DNA of 64,000 nt from Corynebacterium uberis (lineage in GTDB: Bacteria; Actinomycetota; Actinomycetes; Mycobacteriales; Mycobacteriaceae), in NCBI RefSeq assembly GCF_020616335.1, contig NZ_CP085051.1, positions 682,001 to 746,000 on the forward strand, in the 5' to 3' direction. The notes beneath the pieces are model-generated. The model saw nothing but the letters and a program-made list of their open reading frames with translations, did no database searches and was not told where the DNA came from. The position numbers and the translations under genes were made by a program. Positions 28,557 to 38,134 of the stretch are shown here, piece by piece. Each line of letters begins with the position of its first letter. The stretch's first letter is position 1.

Positions 28557-31082
28557 ATGGATTCTTCGCAGCCCGCGCCCGCCGCTTCCCCCTTTTCTTC
28601 GCCGCGCACCGATGGTCCCGCCGCCGCGGGGCCCGCAGGCGGTGGCCTCGCCTCGCCAGCGTCCACCGGTGGCGATCGGGGCCCGCTTATCGACGTCGCC
28701 GCGGGGCTCAACCCTGCCCAGCGTGCGGCTGTCGAGCACGCCGGCAGCCCACTGCTCATCGTGGCCGGTGCTGGTTCCGGTAAGACCGCGGTGCTAACCC
28801 GGCGCATCGCCTACCTCATGTCTCGCCGCGGTGTAGCCCCCTGGCAGATCCTGGCCATTACCTTTACTAATAAGGCCGCCGCGGAGATGCGCGAGCGCGT
28901 GGCCGGGCTTGTGGGGCCGGTAGCAGAACGGATGTGGGTGGCCACGTTCCACTCGGTGTGCGTGCGTATTTTGCGCCAGCAGGCCGGGGTGGTTCCGGGG
29001 CTCAACAGCAATTTCACCATCTATGATTCGGATGATGCGCGGCGGCTGCTCACCATGATCGCTAAGGATAAGTCGCTGGATCTGAAGAGGTTTTCCGCGC
29101 GGACTTTGGCCAATGCGATTTCCAATTTAAAAAATGAGCTCATCGATCCGGAGGATGCTGCCGCCGAGGCGCAGTCGACGAAGAATCCATTTGATACCAC
29201 GGTCGCGGACGTCTACGCGGAATACCAAACCCGGCTCCGGCAGGCCAATGCGGTAGATTTTGATGATCTCATCGGCGAGGTCGTTCGCCTGCTGCGCGAG
29301 CATGACGATGTTGCGGAATACTACCGGCGCCGCTTCCGGCATGTCCTGGTAGACGAGTACCAAGACACCAACCATGCGCAGTACGAGTTGGTCTCTGTCC
29401 TGGTGGGTGCCCATGCGAAGGAGCCCGAACGGCTCGCCGGTGGCATGGGCCCGGCCGAGTTGTGTGTGGTGGGGGATTCAGACCAATCCATCTATGCCTT
29501 CCGCGGCGCCACCATTCGCAATATTGAGGAATTTGAGCGGGATTTCCCCAACGCACGCACCATCGTTCTTGAGCAGAACTATCGCTCTACCCAGAACATC
29601 TTGGATGCGGCAAACGCGGTGATTGAGCGCAACGATCACCGGCGGCCTAAGAAGCTGTGGACCTCTGAGGGGGCGGGGGATAAGATCGTCGGCTACGTTG
29701 CGGACAATGAGCAGGATGAGGCGCTGTTCATTGCCAATACCATCGACGAGTTGGGTGTTGCCTATTCAGACATCGCCATCATGTACCGCACCAACAACGC
29801 CTCCCGCGCGCTGGAAGACAAGCTCAGTCGGGAGGGGATTCCTTACAAAATTGTCGGCGGCACGCGGTTTTATGACCGCCGCGAAATCCGGGACATCATC
29901 GCGTATCTCAAGGTCCTTGATAACCCGGATGACACGGTGAGCCTGCGGCGGATTATCAACACCCCACGCCGCGGGATCGGCGACCGGGCGCAGGCCTTCG
30001 TCGCCCTGCATGCTCAACAGGGGGCGATGTCCTTTGGCCAGGCGTTGTCAGACGCCGCCGCTGGCCGGGTGGACATGCTTGGCACCCGGGCACGCAACGC
30101 CATCGGCAGTTTTACGTCCATGATGGATGATCTTCGGGCGCAACTTCCAGAGCTGCGAAACCCCGTGACAGGCATGCCGGATTTGGGCGAGCTGGTGCGC
30201 CGGGTCCTTGATACCACTGGTTATCTGCGCGAGCTGGAGGGATCTAATGATCCGCAGGATGCGACGCGGGTGGATAACCTCAATGAGCTGATCTCCGTGG
30301 CAAGCGAGTTTTCCATGGACGCCGCCCACCAATTGGCCTATGCGGCCGACCACGGCGAGGCCCCGGAGGACGGGGCGGCCACCGAGGCAGAGGGCCTGAC
30401 TGCGGACGGCGAACCCGCCCCCGGGAGTTTGCAGGCGTTTTTGGAGAAGGTCTCCCTGGTGGCCGATGCGGACCAGATTCCGGATAATGACCAAGGCGTG
30501 GTCACCCTCATGACGCTGCATACCGCCAAGGGCCTGGAGTTCCCGGTAGTCTTTGTCACCGGGTGGGAAGACGGCCAGTTCCCGCACCAGCGGGCACTGG
30601 GCGATCCCCAGGAGCTCGCAGAGGAGCGCCGTTTAGCTTATGTGGGCATCACGCGGGCACGCCGGCGCCTGTACCTCACGCGCGCGATGCTGCGCTCGTC
30701 CTGGGGCAGCCCGGTGACTAACCCCGCCAGTCGCTTCCTCACGGAGATTCCCGGCGAGCTCATCGATTGGCAGCGCGAGGAGCCCGAATGGGGGGCCGTC
30801 GACCAGGGGTGGTCTAGCTCGGGTTGGGGCGCCGGAGCGGGCAACTGGGGCCGGCAGCACGCGCCGGCTCGCAGGCGGCGGCAGGTCGCGCCGCAGCGCT
30901 CGCAGAACCGCAAGGACCTTGAGCTGGCGGTGGGTGATCGGGTCAACCATGACAAGTATGGGTTGGGCACGGTGATTGCTGCCGAAGGCAGTGGTGTGCG
31001 CGCGACGGTGACCATTGACTTCGGTTCCTCCGGCACGGTGCGTCTCATGCTGATCGGCGGGGTGCCGATGGAGAAGTTGTAA
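28557..31082 (+). CDS. uvrD: UvrD/PcrA-type DNA helicase
   Basis: A 3'-5' superfamily 1 helicase of 841 residues, acting in nucleotide excision repair and replication-fork maintenance. Motifs: LNPAQRAAVEH (Q motif), AGAGSGKTAVL near 70, DEYQDTNHAQY near 266, GDSDQSIYAFRGA, LEQNYRST near 338, VTLMTLHTAKGLEFPVV and RRLAYVGITRARRRLYLT. The last 50 residues form the PcrA Tudor-like end (VGDRVNHDKYGLGTVIA). The first 40 residues are Pro/Ala-rich. The ATG at 28557 follows AAGGTGGGGA. Confidence 0.95.
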   Translation: MDSSQPAPAASPFSSPRTDGPAAAGPAGGGLASPASTGGDRGPLIDVAAGLNPAQRAAVEHAGSPLLIVAGAGSGKTAVLTRRIAYLMSRRGVAPWQILAITFTNKAAAEMRERVAGLVGPVAERMWVATFHSVCVRILRQQAGVVPGLNSNFTIYDSDDARRLLTMIAKDKSLDLKRFSARTLANAISNLKNELIDPEDAAAEAQSTKNPFDTTVADVYAEYQTRLRQANAVDFDDLIGEVVRLLREHDDVAEYYRRRFRHVLVDEYQDTNHAQYELVSVLVGAHAKEPERLAGGMGPAELCVVGDSDQSIYAFRGATIRNIEEFERDFPNARTIVLEQNYRSTQNILDAANAVIERNDHRRPKKLWTSEGAGDKIVGYVADNEQDEALFIANTIDELGVAYSDIAIMYRTNNASRALEDKLSREGIPYKIVGGTRFYDRREIRDIIAYLKVLDNPDDTVSLRRIINTPRRGIGDRAQAFVALHAQQGAMSFGQALSDAAAGRVDMLGTRARNAIGSFTSMMDDLRAQLPELRNPVTGMPDLGELVRRVLDTTGYLRELEGSNDPQDATRVDNLNELISVASEFSMDAAHQLAYAADHGEAPEDGAATEAEGLTADGEPAPGSLQAFLEKVSLVADADQIPDNDQGVVTLMTLHTAKGLEFPVVFVTGWEDGQFPHQRALGDPQELAEERRLAYVGITRARRRLYLTRAMLRSSWGSPVTNPASRFLTEIPGELIDWQREEPEWGAVDQGWSSSGWGAGAGNWGRQHAPARRRRQVAPQRSQNRKDLELAVGDRVNHDKYGLGTVIAAEGSGVRATVTIDFGSSGTVRLMLIGGVPMEKL
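28685..28697 (+). repeat. Near-copy of the dispersed word in uvrD
   Basis: GCTTATCGACGTC, 12 of 13 bases. The same C-to-T variant at the next-to-last base occurs at 17928-17940 near the thyA start. Confidence 0.5.
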
Positions 31083-31128
31083 ACCCCGCCGCGGGGGCGG
31101 GGGAGGCAGGCCGCGGGGTGGGGGCAGC

Positions 31129-31163
31129 AAAAAACCGGCCGCCGAGGTTCTCGGGGCCGGTTG
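31129..31163 (-). terminator. Terminator of the M23 peptidase gene
   Basis: On the minus strand AACCGGCC-CCGAG-AAC-CTCGG-C-GGCCGGTT is followed by a run of T. A classic intrinsic terminator, 27 nt after the peptidase stop; uvrD ends on the other side. Confidence 0.9.
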
Positions 31164-31189
31164 AGCAGGTGTGCGCAGCTGGAGTGGTG

Positions 31190-31936
31190 TTAGACCGTGA
31201 TGCCCAGGGCTGCCAGCCAGGGCACGGGGTCGATGGCTTCGCCGCCACCGGGGTGTACTTCGAAGTGCAGGTGGGTTCCGGTGGAGAAACCGAGGGAGCC
31301 CATGCCGGCGATGATGTCACCGGCGTTGACGCGCTGGCCCACCTGGGCCAGCAGGGTGGAGACGTGGCCGTAGACGGTGATGGTGCCGTCATCGTGCTGG
31401 ACGCGGACCCACTGGCCGAAGCCGGAGGCCGGGCCGGAGCTGATCACGGTGCCGGGCAGCACGGAGCGGATGGGGGTTCCTTCCGCGTTGGCAATGTCAA
31501 TGCCCTTGTGGAACACGCCCCAGCGCTGCCCAAAGTTAGAGGTGAAGGTGCCCTCGGCGGGCTTGACGGCGCCGGCGGCGTTGGCAACAAGGGTCTTGAG
31601 GTCCGTGATGCCGGCTGCGGCTGCGGCCTCGGCGGCCTCGATGCGCTCCTGGGCCAGCTCGACGGACTTGCCCAATTGCTGGTCAATGTCGGCGACGGGC
31701 TTGAACTCGGAGATCGCCAGGATCTGCGGGGCAGAGGAGTCGGCCCCGGGGATGGTGGCGGCATCATTGGCCAGCGCGAAGCCGACGTTGGTTTCGGTCT
31801 TGTCCGAGTGGTTTTGAACCTGGGCTGCGGCGGCGCCACCGACACCGGCGGTGGACACTGCGCCTGTTGCTACTGCTACCAGAGCTATGCGTCCCTTCGT
31901 CGTCTGGGACGGGGAGAATCTGTGGTGCTTACCCAA
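31190..31936 (-). CDS. Secreted M23-family (LytM-type) metallopeptidase
   Basis: Cleaves peptide cross-bridges of peptidoglycan, or regulates enzymes that do. The product has a signal peptide or anchor (about 15-38), a spacer with a helical, possibly coiled-coil segment (about 85-112), and a C-terminal LytM domain. Its zinc ligands are His143 and Asp147 (VFHKGIDIA) and His224 in HLHFEV, with His191 in VYGHVS and His222 as catalytic residues. TTG 31936 (LGKHHRFS) is chosen because GGAAG stands 9 nt before it; a TTG three codons upstream is possible. No amidase or SH3 domain is present. Confidence 0.88.
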   Translation of the reverse strand: MGKHHRFSPSQTTKGRIALVAVATGAVSTAGVGGAAAAQVQNHSDKTETNVGFALANDAATIPGADSSAPQILAISEFKPVADIDQQLGKSVELAQERIEAAEAAAAAGITDLKTLVANAAGAVKPAEGTFTSNFGQRWGVFHKGIDIANAEGTPIRSVLPGTVISSGPASGFGQWVRVQHDDGTITVYGHVSTLLAQVGQRVNAGDIIAGMGSLGFSTGTHLHFEVHPGGGEAIDPVPWLAALGITV

Positions 31937-32281
31937 CTCTTCCAACTTCCATCGGTACGGTAACGGCGCACACCTGCATCGTCCCGGCTAAGGGGGGCGG
32001 ATCCGCGGTGTCAGGCCGCAAGGCCGGGGCGGGCGGGAGCCGCTGTGCACGGGACGATTGTGACCGTTCTGTTATCTATGTCAGGTAACAATAGCGTCTC
32101 GGTGTCAGCGGGGCAACCTGTTTTGGGCGTATTTCCAGCAGCTTTTTGGTGCGCCGTATCCCCATGACGCAAAGTTTTGGCAAAAGAACTGGTCATGGGG
32201 GTGTATCGGCAACAGGCGGAGAGGTGTTACACGCCGCCGAAACAGCCTGCCGCAGGGGACAGGCTGGCTGTGGCACAGTAT
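31937..32281. promoter_or_regulatory. Divergent control region with a 9-bp inverted repeat
   Basis: ATCGTCCCG at 31978-31986 pairs with CGGGACGAT at 32050-32058, enclosing a small GGCC-GCAA-GGCC hairpin (32014-32025). On the minus strand this would form a structured leader of the M23 gene. I compared it with the c-di-AMP (ydaO) riboswitch used by other actinobacterial wall hydrolases, and the conserved core was not found. A short GTTA/TAAC repeat lies at about 32071-32090. Confidence 0.4.
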
Positions 32282-33862
32282 ATGGGGATGAGTGCGAACA
32301 GTAATCGACAACGCCGCCCCGCGGCCGCAGGAACCGCTGCGGCGCGGCGTCGGCGGCGTACCCGCGGGCCGCGTCGTGCGTCGCGCGCGGGTGTGCAGGG
32401 GGGAAGCCGCAACCCGCAGCATCCGGTTGCGGCGGGCGGTGCGCAGCCGGTAGCCCGCAGCTGGCGGCAGCGTTTCCAGACTTTTGTTCCGAGCGTGGTT
32501 GTTCCCCACGCTGTGGTGGTGTTGGGAATTGTCGTGGTTGTCATGGCGTTTCTCATGCTTACCTCCCGCCCGCTGGGGCTGATGCCCGCCGCAATCGCGC
32601 AATTGTGGCTGGTGCTCAATATGGTTCCGGTGCGCATGGGTGGCATTGAGCTGGGCACTTTGCCCCTGTTGCCTGCGCTGGGCCTGGCGTGGTTGTTGGC
32701 GCGGCGAGTGCGCGCGGTGGTGCGTCGTCGGGTGAGCATGCGCGATTTGGTGGCGTTGGCGGTGTGCGTGGTGGGGGTGCCGGTGGCGTTGTCTGTGACC
32801 GCGGCGGCGATGCTCATGGATGCGCGCGAGGTGTATCGGGTTGATGCGCCGTCGCTGTGGGCTGCGCTGGGCAATACGGCGTTGGTGCACGTGGGTGCGC
32901 TGTTGTGGGGGCTGAAAGGGCGCGTGTGGCACGCGGTGGCACGCCATCTGCGGGTGGCACGCTCGCTTGTCGACGCCGCCGAGCTCGCCGTCCGCTACGT
33001 GGGCATCCTGTTGTGCTGCGGTGCTGCTGTGTGGTTTGTTCTTGCCCTGCTGGGCTGGCGCCGGCAGCTTGAGGTGTTTGAACTGTACGGTTCTGCCGGG
33101 GGCATTGCTGCGGCGTTGGGGGTGACGGTGCTGTATCTTCCGAACGCTGCGGTGTGGGGTGCGTCGGTGTTGGTGGGTGGTGACCTGCACTGTGGGGCGG
33201 CGTCGGCAAGCGTCTTTTCGGTGCATACGGTGCCCATGCCGCCGTTGCCGCTGTTCGCGGCGCTGCCGGGCGAGGTGCCCAACTGGGCGGTGGTGGTGTT
33301 GGCGGTCCCCGCCGCGCTGACGATTGTCATGCTGTACAAGGCCCCGCCGAGCTGGCGCCAGGCGGTGGTCTTTTCTGCCACCGCGGCGACGGTCATGGCT
33401 GTGGCGGCGTACCTGTCTGGCGGGGCGCTGGGTGTGTATGGGGAGTGCGGGCCGATCGCGTGGCTGACGGCGCTGCTGGTGGCCTTGTGGACGGGATCGA
33501 TCGGGCTGATGAGCGCGGGGGTTAGCCAGTGGGATCGGTGGCGTCGGGAAGCACACGTGCCCGCTGAAGGCGCACAGCCTGCGGCTGAGGATGCGCACGC
33601 ACCAGCCGCTGTAGCGGAGCCGGAGGATACGCAGGAGGAACCGGAACCGGAGGAGGATCCGGAGGAAGATCCGGAAGAGCCTGCGGAGGCGGAGGGCAGC
33701 GCCGTGGCTGCGCAGCCCGAAGCGGCGGAAGAATCAGCAGACCAGGACCTTAAGGAAGACGCTGAAGCCAGCAGCGACACCGCTGCGCAGAGCGCCGCAG
33801 CAGCCGACGCGGAGGACGCGGACGCGGGTGCGGCGGACGACGATGCGGAGCACACCCCCTAG
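32282..33862 (+). CDS. perM: PerM-like polytopic membrane protein (DUF6350)
   Basis: Mycobacterial PerM (next to purN-purH there too) stabilises the division protein FtsB and is needed for persistence. The product of about 526 residues has a basic N-terminus, then about eight to ten hydrophobic helices between 75 and 410, including the first at VVVPHAVVVLGIVVVVMAFL. A long acidic Glu/Ala/Pro tail (about 430-526) follows. Start at ATG 32282 or ATG 32288; the latter begins MSANSN. The gene order perM-purN-purH supports the name; the sequence is otherwise weakly conserved. A large open frame on the opposite strand is a compositional shadow. Confidence 0.78.
   Translation: MGMSANSNRQRRPAAAGTAAARRRRRTRGPRRASRAGVQGGSRNPQHPVAAGGAQPVARSWRQRFQTFVPSVVVPHAVVVLGIVVVVMAFLMLTSRPLGLMPAAIAQLWLVLNMVPVRMGGIELGTLPLLPALGLAWLLARRVRAVVRRRVSMRDLVALAVCVVGVPVALSVTAAAMLMDAREVYRVDAPSLWAALGNTALVHVGALLWGLKGRVWHAVARHLRVARSLVDAAELAVRYVGILLCCGAAVWFVLALLGWRRQLEVFELYGSAGGIAAALGVTVLYLPNAAVWGASVLVGGDLHCGAASASVFSVHTVPMPPLPLFAALPGEVPNWAVVVLAVPAALTIVMLYKAPPSWRQAVVFSATAATVMAVAAYLSGGALGVYGECGPIAWLTALLVALWTGSIGLMSAGVSQWDRWRREAHVPAEGAQPAAEDAHAPAAVAEPEDTQEEPEPEEDPEEDPEEPAEAEGSAVAAQPEAAEESADQDLKEDAEASSDTAAQSAAAADAEDADAGAADDDAEHTP
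32965..32977 (+). repeat. Dispersed 13-bp word (N=G) in perM
   Basis: GCTTGTCGACGCC, in frame as Leu-Val-Asp-Ala. Confidence 0.85.
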
Positions 33863-33904
33863 GGCTGCACTGTGTGGCCCGGGTGCTGTGTAGGCTTAAG
33901 GGCC

Positions 33905-34564
33905 GTGACTTCCACAGACACTCTGGACATCCTAGAGACGCTGCGCGCTGGTTCGCCCCTTGACATTGTGGTGTTGGTCTCCGGGACGGGAACGCTGCTG
34001 CAATCGCTGATCAATCACCAGGATCCGCAGAAGTATCGGATCACGCGGGTGGTTGCGGATAAGCAGTGTGAGGCCATCGAACGGGCGCGTCGGGCGGGGA
34101 TCCCCACGCAGGTTGTCGCGTTGGGTGCGGACCGCGATCAGTGGAACGCCGAGGTCGCGCAGGCGGTTGCGGCAGGCCAGCCGGATGTGGTGGTCTCCGC
34201 AGGGTTCATGCGCATCCTTGGTCCTGCTTTCTTGGATGTGTTCGCGGGGCGCACCATCAATACGCACCCGGCGCTGCTGCCGGCGTTTCCCGGTGCGCAT
34301 GCGGTGCGCGATGCCTTGAATTACGGGGTGAAGGTCACCGGTTCTACCGTTCACGTTATTGATGCCGGCGTTGATACCGGTCCCATCATTGCGCAGCGGC
34401 CCGTGCTGGTGCAGCCGGGGGATACGGAAGACACATTGCACGAACGGATCAAACAGGTTGAACGCCAGCTCATCGTCGCGGTGTTGCGCGGTGAGGCCGG
34501 CGAGTTAGCCATCGGCGCAGAAACGGACAAAGAAGAAGAGAGGGTGCACGTCACCGATGAGTGA
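33905..34564 (+). CDS. purN: Phosphoribosylglycinamide formyltransferase
   Basis: Transfers a formyl group from 10-formyl-tetrahydrofolate to GAR, the third step of purine synthesis. The 219-residue enzyme has [13 protein letters not shown] (24-36), the catalytic Asn119-Thr-His121 in [15 protein letters not shown], and Asp157 in [15 protein letters not shown] 33905 stands 8 nt after a TAGGCT box, giving a leaderless start. The end overlaps purH by 8 bases, so the two are translationally coupled. Confidence 0.95.
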   Translation: MTSTDTLDILETLRAGSPLDIVVLVSGTGTLLQSLINHQDPQKYRITRVVADKQCEAIERARRAGIPTQVVALGADRDQWNAEVAQAVAAGQPDVVVSAGFMRILGPAFLDVFAGRTINTHPALLPAFPGAHAVRDALNYGVKVTGSTVHVIDAGVDTGPIIAQRPVLVQPGDTEDTLHERIKQVERQLIVAVLRGEAGELAIGAETDKEEERVHVTDE

Positions 34565-36131
34565 AAACAAGTTGGCCATCAAGCGGGCCTTGATCAGCGT
34601 CTATGACAAGACTGGGGTAGAGCAGTTGGCCCAGGCGTTGCATGAGGCCGGTGTGGAGATCGTCTCAACGGGCTCGACGGCTGCCACCATCGCTCGCGCC
34701 GGTGTGCCGGTGACCCGGGTGGAGGAGCTCACCGGCTTCCCGGAGTGCCTGGAGGGGCGGGTCAAGACCCTGCACCCGAAGGTGCACGCCGGGATTCTTG
34801 CCGATACACGCAAGCCGGAACACCTGACTCAGCTCGCCGACCTGGGCATCGAGCCCTTCCAGCTCGTGGTGGTCAACCTGTATCCGTTTGAGCAGACCGT
34901 GGCCTCGGGCGCGGACTTTGACGCCTGCGTTGAGCAGATCGACATCGGAGGCCCGTCCATGGTGCGTGCCGCCGCCAAGAACCACCCCTCGGTCGCCGTC
35001 GTCGTCGATCCGGGCGACTATGACGCGGTGCGCGACGCCGTGGCCGCCGGTGGCTTCACCCAGCCGCAGCGCGCCCAGCTGGCCGCCCGCGCCTTCCGGC
35101 ACACCGCCGACTATGACGTTGCGGTTTCCTCCTGGATGGCCACTCAGCTTGCCGACGCCCCCGCAGACACCTTCCCCGCTACCGTCACCGCCGACTACCA
35201 GCTGGCCCATGCGCTGCGCTACGGGGAGAACCCCCACCAGGGCGCGGCCCTGTACACGGACGGCACCGGCGGACTGGCCGGCGCCACCCAGTTCCACGGC
35301 AAGGAGATGAGCTACAACAACTACCAGGACGCAGACGCCGCCTGGCGGGCCGCCTGGGACCACGAGGAGCCGTGCGTGGCGATTATCAAGCACGCCAACC
35401 CCTGCGGCATCGCGGTCTCTGACGTCTCCATCGCCGACGCGCATACCAAGGCCCACGCCTGCGACCCGCTGTCCGCCTACGGTGGCGTGATTGCCACCAA
35501 CCGCGAGGTCACCCTCGCCCTGGCCGAGCAGGTGAAGAAGATCTTCACAGAGGTCATCATCGCCCCGTCCTACGAGGACGCCGCGCTCGAGCTGCTGAAG
35601 ACCAAGAAGAACCTGCGCGTCTTGCAGGCGCAGCCACTCGAGCGCGCCGGCTATGATGCCAAGCCCATCTCCGGCGGGCTGCTGGTCCAGGACCGCGACA
35701 TCCTCGACGCCGAGGGTGATGACCCAGCGAACTGGACCCTCGCGGCCGGGGACGCCGCCGACGAGCAGACGCTGGCGGATCTCGCCTTCGCCTGGCGTAC
35801 CGTGCGCGCCGTGAAGTCCAATGCCATTCTGCTGGCCGCAGGCGGCGCCACCGTTGGGGTGGGCATGGGTCAGGTCAACCGGGTGGACTCCGCCAAGCTG
35901 GCCGTCGAGCGGGCCAACACGCTTGCTGATGGTGCCGAGCGCGCCCGCGGCGCGGTCGCAGCCTCTGACGCCTTCTTCCCCTTCGCCGATGGCTTTGAGG
36001 TGCTCGCCCAGGCGGGCGTTGCGGCCGTGGTCCAGCCCGGCGGCTCGATTCGCGATGAGGAGGTCATCGCCGCGGCAAACAAGGCCGGGGTGACGATGTA
36101 CCTCACCGGGGCGCGCCACTTCGCCCACTAG
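34557..36131 (+). CDS. purH: Bifunctional AICAR transformylase / IMP cyclohydrolase
   Basis: Catalyses the last two steps of IMP synthesis. The 524-residue protein has the N-terminal MGS-like cyclohydrolase domain (about 1-140: [34 protein letters not shown] block) and the transformylase domain (about 150-524: [52 protein letters not shown]). It ends [11 protein letters not shown] lies within the purN 3' end. A strong intrinsic terminator follows the stop. Confidence 0.97.
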   Translation: MSENKLAIKRALISVYDKTGVEQLAQALHEAGVEIVSTGSTAATIARAGVPVTRVEELTGFPECLEGRVKTLHPKVHAGILADTRKPEHLTQLADLGIEPFQLVVVNLYPFEQTVASGADFDACVEQIDIGGPSMVRAAAKNHPSVAVVVDPGDYDAVRDAVAAGGFTQPQRAQLAARAFRHTADYDVAVSSWMATQLADAPADTFPATVTADYQLAHALRYGENPHQGAALYTDGTGGLAGATQFHGKEMSYNNYQDADAAWRAAWDHEEPCVAIIKHANPCGIAVSDVSIADAHTKAHACDPLSAYGGVIATNREVTLALAEQVKKIFTEVIIAPSYEDAALELLKTKKNLRVLQAQPLERAGYDAKPISGGLLVQDRDILDAEGDDPANWTLAAGDAADEQTLADLAFAWRTVRAVKSNAILLAAGGATVGVGMGQVNRVDSAKLAVERANTLADGAERARGAVAASDAFFPFADGFEVLAQAGVAAVVQPGGSIRDEEVIAAANKAGVTMYLTGARHFAH

Positions 36132-36143
36132 TTCGCGCTGACA

Positions 36144-36189
36144 AACACTCCTTGCTGTGGCGGCGCCACGGTGAGGGGTGTTCTCTTTT
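36144..36189 (+). terminator. Terminator of the purN-purH transcript
   Basis: Two stacked stems, AACACTCC/GGGGTGTT and CTGTGGC/GCCACGG (each with one G-T pair), are followed by TTCTCTTTT. It lies in the convergent gap before amtR. Confidence 0.85.
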
Positions 36190-36225
36190 GGGGCCCGGTA
36201 GTGGGGGACGGGGGACTAGTGGTAG

Positions 36226-36891
36226 CTAGCCCAGGCGAGACAGGATGTCCTCGGTGCGCTGCTGGGCGTCCGGGGGAATCTGTGCCCCGAGGACGTCGAA
36301 AGCCGCATTGGCCAACATAATCGCCGGTGCCGGCAGTTCCTCGCCCAGCGGGTAAGGCGCCACACCGGTGTTGTCGCGCATCTCAATGGCCGACATTGCC
36401 AGGTGGAAAGGCAGGTCCACGCGGGGGTCCTCATTGCCCGCAACCTGGCGGGAGACGTCATGAAAGGCGTCGAAGAGGCGTGCACGCTTCTCGTGGTATT
36501 CAGAAAACTCTGGGGAGGAGGCGATGGGCAGCTGATAGAGCTTGCCCACATTCCACCGGGTAGACAAAAGCTGGCGCACTTCCGCGGCGACCAAAGACCA
36601 CAGCCGGAGAGCAGGGGTTTCGTCTTGTACTCGCCCGAGTTCTTCGACCAGCGTGATGGAGGGATCGATGGTGGAAGACAGCAGCGTGAGAAAGATCTCG
36701 GTTTTGGACGGAAAATGGTAGTACAGGGAGGCCTGCCGGATGCCTACGGCCTCAGCGATCTGGTGCGTCGAGGTGGTGGCAAAGCCCTGGGTGGTAAACA
36801 GTTCGGAGGCGGCGTCGAGAATCTCTTCGCGCGCGGTGCGGCCTCGCCGCCGCGGGCTGTTTTTACGCGGTCGGCCCACTGCACCTGCCAT
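36226..36891 (-). CDS. amtR: TetR-family regulator, probable nitrogen-control repressor AmtR
   Basis: AmtR represses ammonium and other nitrogen-source genes in C. glutamicum and is released by adenylylated GlnK. The 221-residue protein starts MAGAVGRPR and has the TetR helix-turn-helix at about 28-68 (ELFTTQGFATTSTHQIAEAV, then RQASLYYHFPSKTEIFLTLL). The effector region (RWNVGKLYQLPIASSPEFSEYH near 110-131; LPFHLAMSAIEMR) agrees with what I remember of AmtR. Location after purH also fits. I did not find a clear AmtR operator in the window. Confidence 0.88.
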   Translation of the reverse strand: MAGAVGRPRKNSPRRRGRTAREEILDAASELFTTQGFATTSTHQIAEAVGIRQASLYYHFPSKTEIFLTLLSSTIDPSITLVEELGRVQDETPALRLWSLVAAEVRQLLSTRWNVGKLYQLPIASSPEFSEYHEKRARLFDAFHDVSRQVAGNEDPRVDLPFHLAMSAIEMRDNTGVAPYPLGEELPAPAIMLANAAFDVLGAQIPPDAQQRTEDILSRLG

Positions 36892-36969
36892 GCCTCAACA
36901 CCTTTCCCACGACTCCACAAAGAAACGAATACAGCCGGGCGCTCCACGTCGATGCCCGCAGGATGCAGT

Positions 36970-37824
36970 CTAGCGTGTCGGCACCCCAGCGCCCGGGGCG
37001 GTAGCCGCCTGCCGGGCCTGCACCGCGGCGATGAGCAGCGAAACAGACCTACTCGCTGCCCCAAAGGCGGCCCGCTCCAGTGCCGGAAGGTTGCGGGAGG
37101 GCTCCGGATGCAGCGCCACGCCCTCGCGCCAGCGCGTCGCCTGGAGTTCCAGGGCCGTCATCCAGGCCTGATTAAGGCTCTCCGCCTCATCGTCGCTTAA
37201 GACCCCACCAGCTTGGGCGCAGGCGATCATCTCTGCGGTAGCCCCCGAGGTGCACCCCGCGCACACGCCAGCCCAGCGGGCCAGATCCGTCGTTGGGCGG
37301 ACCAGATGCGCGTCCACGTCGATGAGTTGGTCGGGGTCCGGCAGCCCATCGATGGTGCGCAGTGGGGCGGGCCGGTGCGCAAGCACCAGGGAGAACAGCT
37401 CGGAGCAAGCCGTAGGGCGGCCCGGACCGCCCACGGAGCGGGCTCCCGCGTCGCAGATGTCTACCAGGCTATCCGTGGCGGGATGGGCAACACAGTGGGC
37501 GCGGGCCAGCACGTCGGTGAGAAGTTGGTCTTCCTGGAACCCCAGGCTCAACCACGTCACCGCGTCCCTGGGCAGGGCGCATCGACGCCCCACCGCGCCG
37601 CTGAGCCGGACCCTGGAAATCCCCTCCTGGCGCAGCGCAGGGCTGGCCAGGGCGTCGTCCACGATGAGGGAGTACCACTGGGTGATCCGCTGCGCGGATT
37701 CCCGATGATCGAGCGCATTGCGCACCAACTGGCTTGCTTCCAAAATGGCGCCGCTGACCTCAGTAAGGGTGGCGCATTGGCGTGCGTGGGCCGTCAACTC
37801 GGTCAAAGAGGGGTGAAAGGTCAC
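36970..37824 (-). CDS. Uncharacterised protein, possible degenerate nucleotidyltransferase (DUF294-like)
   Basis: A 284-residue, mostly helical soluble protein. The segment RVRLSGAVGRRCALPRDAVTW (about 70-90) sits where DUF294/GlnD-type nucleotidyltransferases have a GSxGRxE...D(Q)D motif, but the acidic metal ligands are missing. A second half (about 115-230) is helical, with DPDQLIDVDAHLVRPTTDLA resembling the substrate-binding helical domain. GTG 37824 follows AAGGAG. It shares orientation with amtR 78 bp away, which invites a nitrogen-sensing link, but that is inference. Confidence 0.5.
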   Translation of the reverse strand: MTFHPSLTELTAHARQCATLTEVSGAILEASQLVRNALDHRESAQRITQWYSLIVDDALASPALRQEGISRVRLSGAVGRRCALPRDAVTWLSLGFQEDQLLTDVLARAHCVAHPATDSLVDICDAGARSVGGPGRPTACSELFSLVLAHRPAPLRTIDGLPDPDQLIDVDAHLVRPTTDLARWAGVCAGCTSGATAEMIACAQAGGVLSDDEAESLNQAWMTALELQATRWREGVALHPEPSRNLPALERAAFGAASRSVSLLIAAVQARQAATAPGAGVPTR

Positions 37825-37969
37825 GGTGGACTAGGGCTCCTTAGAAGCTGCCCCAACGAGGGGGCACGCGTCAGGCACGAAGAATTCGGCGCGACTGAGG
37901 GGATTGACCCCAATTCTATCGCAGGGACCACGTGGGTGAGCGTGGACGGGAAAAGCGCTGCACAGGAAT

Positions 37970-38031
37970 AAGAAAAGCACCGCCCACACTGCCATTTCCG
38001 CGGTGTGGCGGAAATGCGTGTGGGCGGTGCT
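37970..38031 (-). terminator. Terminator of the rpmB-rpmG-rpsN-rpsR operon
   Basis: A 14-bp outer stem (AGCACCGCCCACAC with GTGTGGGCGGTGCT) holds a 9-bp inner stem (CATTTCCGC with GCGGAAATG). On the minus strand it is followed by TTTTCTTATT. One of the strongest hairpins in the window. The rest of the 310-bp gap shows nothing else. Confidence 0.92.
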
Positions 38032-38134
38032 GCGAACTGCCTTGTGGCCAGTCGGATCATCCAGTGGCTCAAGGCCGCTGTTGTTCGATTCAGACTCTTA
38101 GAGCTTGAACTTTCAAGCGTCCCAGGTGCTGGAT

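Noticed and set aside
31937..32281. c-di-AMP (ydaO) riboswitch before the M23 peptidase gene
   Set aside because: The conserved core with CCGACAGCTAAC-like sequence is not present; only an unrelated inverted repeat is seen.
32105..33598. A 497-codon open frame on the minus strand opposite perM
   Set aside because: Composition is His/Arg/Pro/Gln-rich without domains; it mirrors the GC-rich third positions of the perM frame, which has clear membrane helices.
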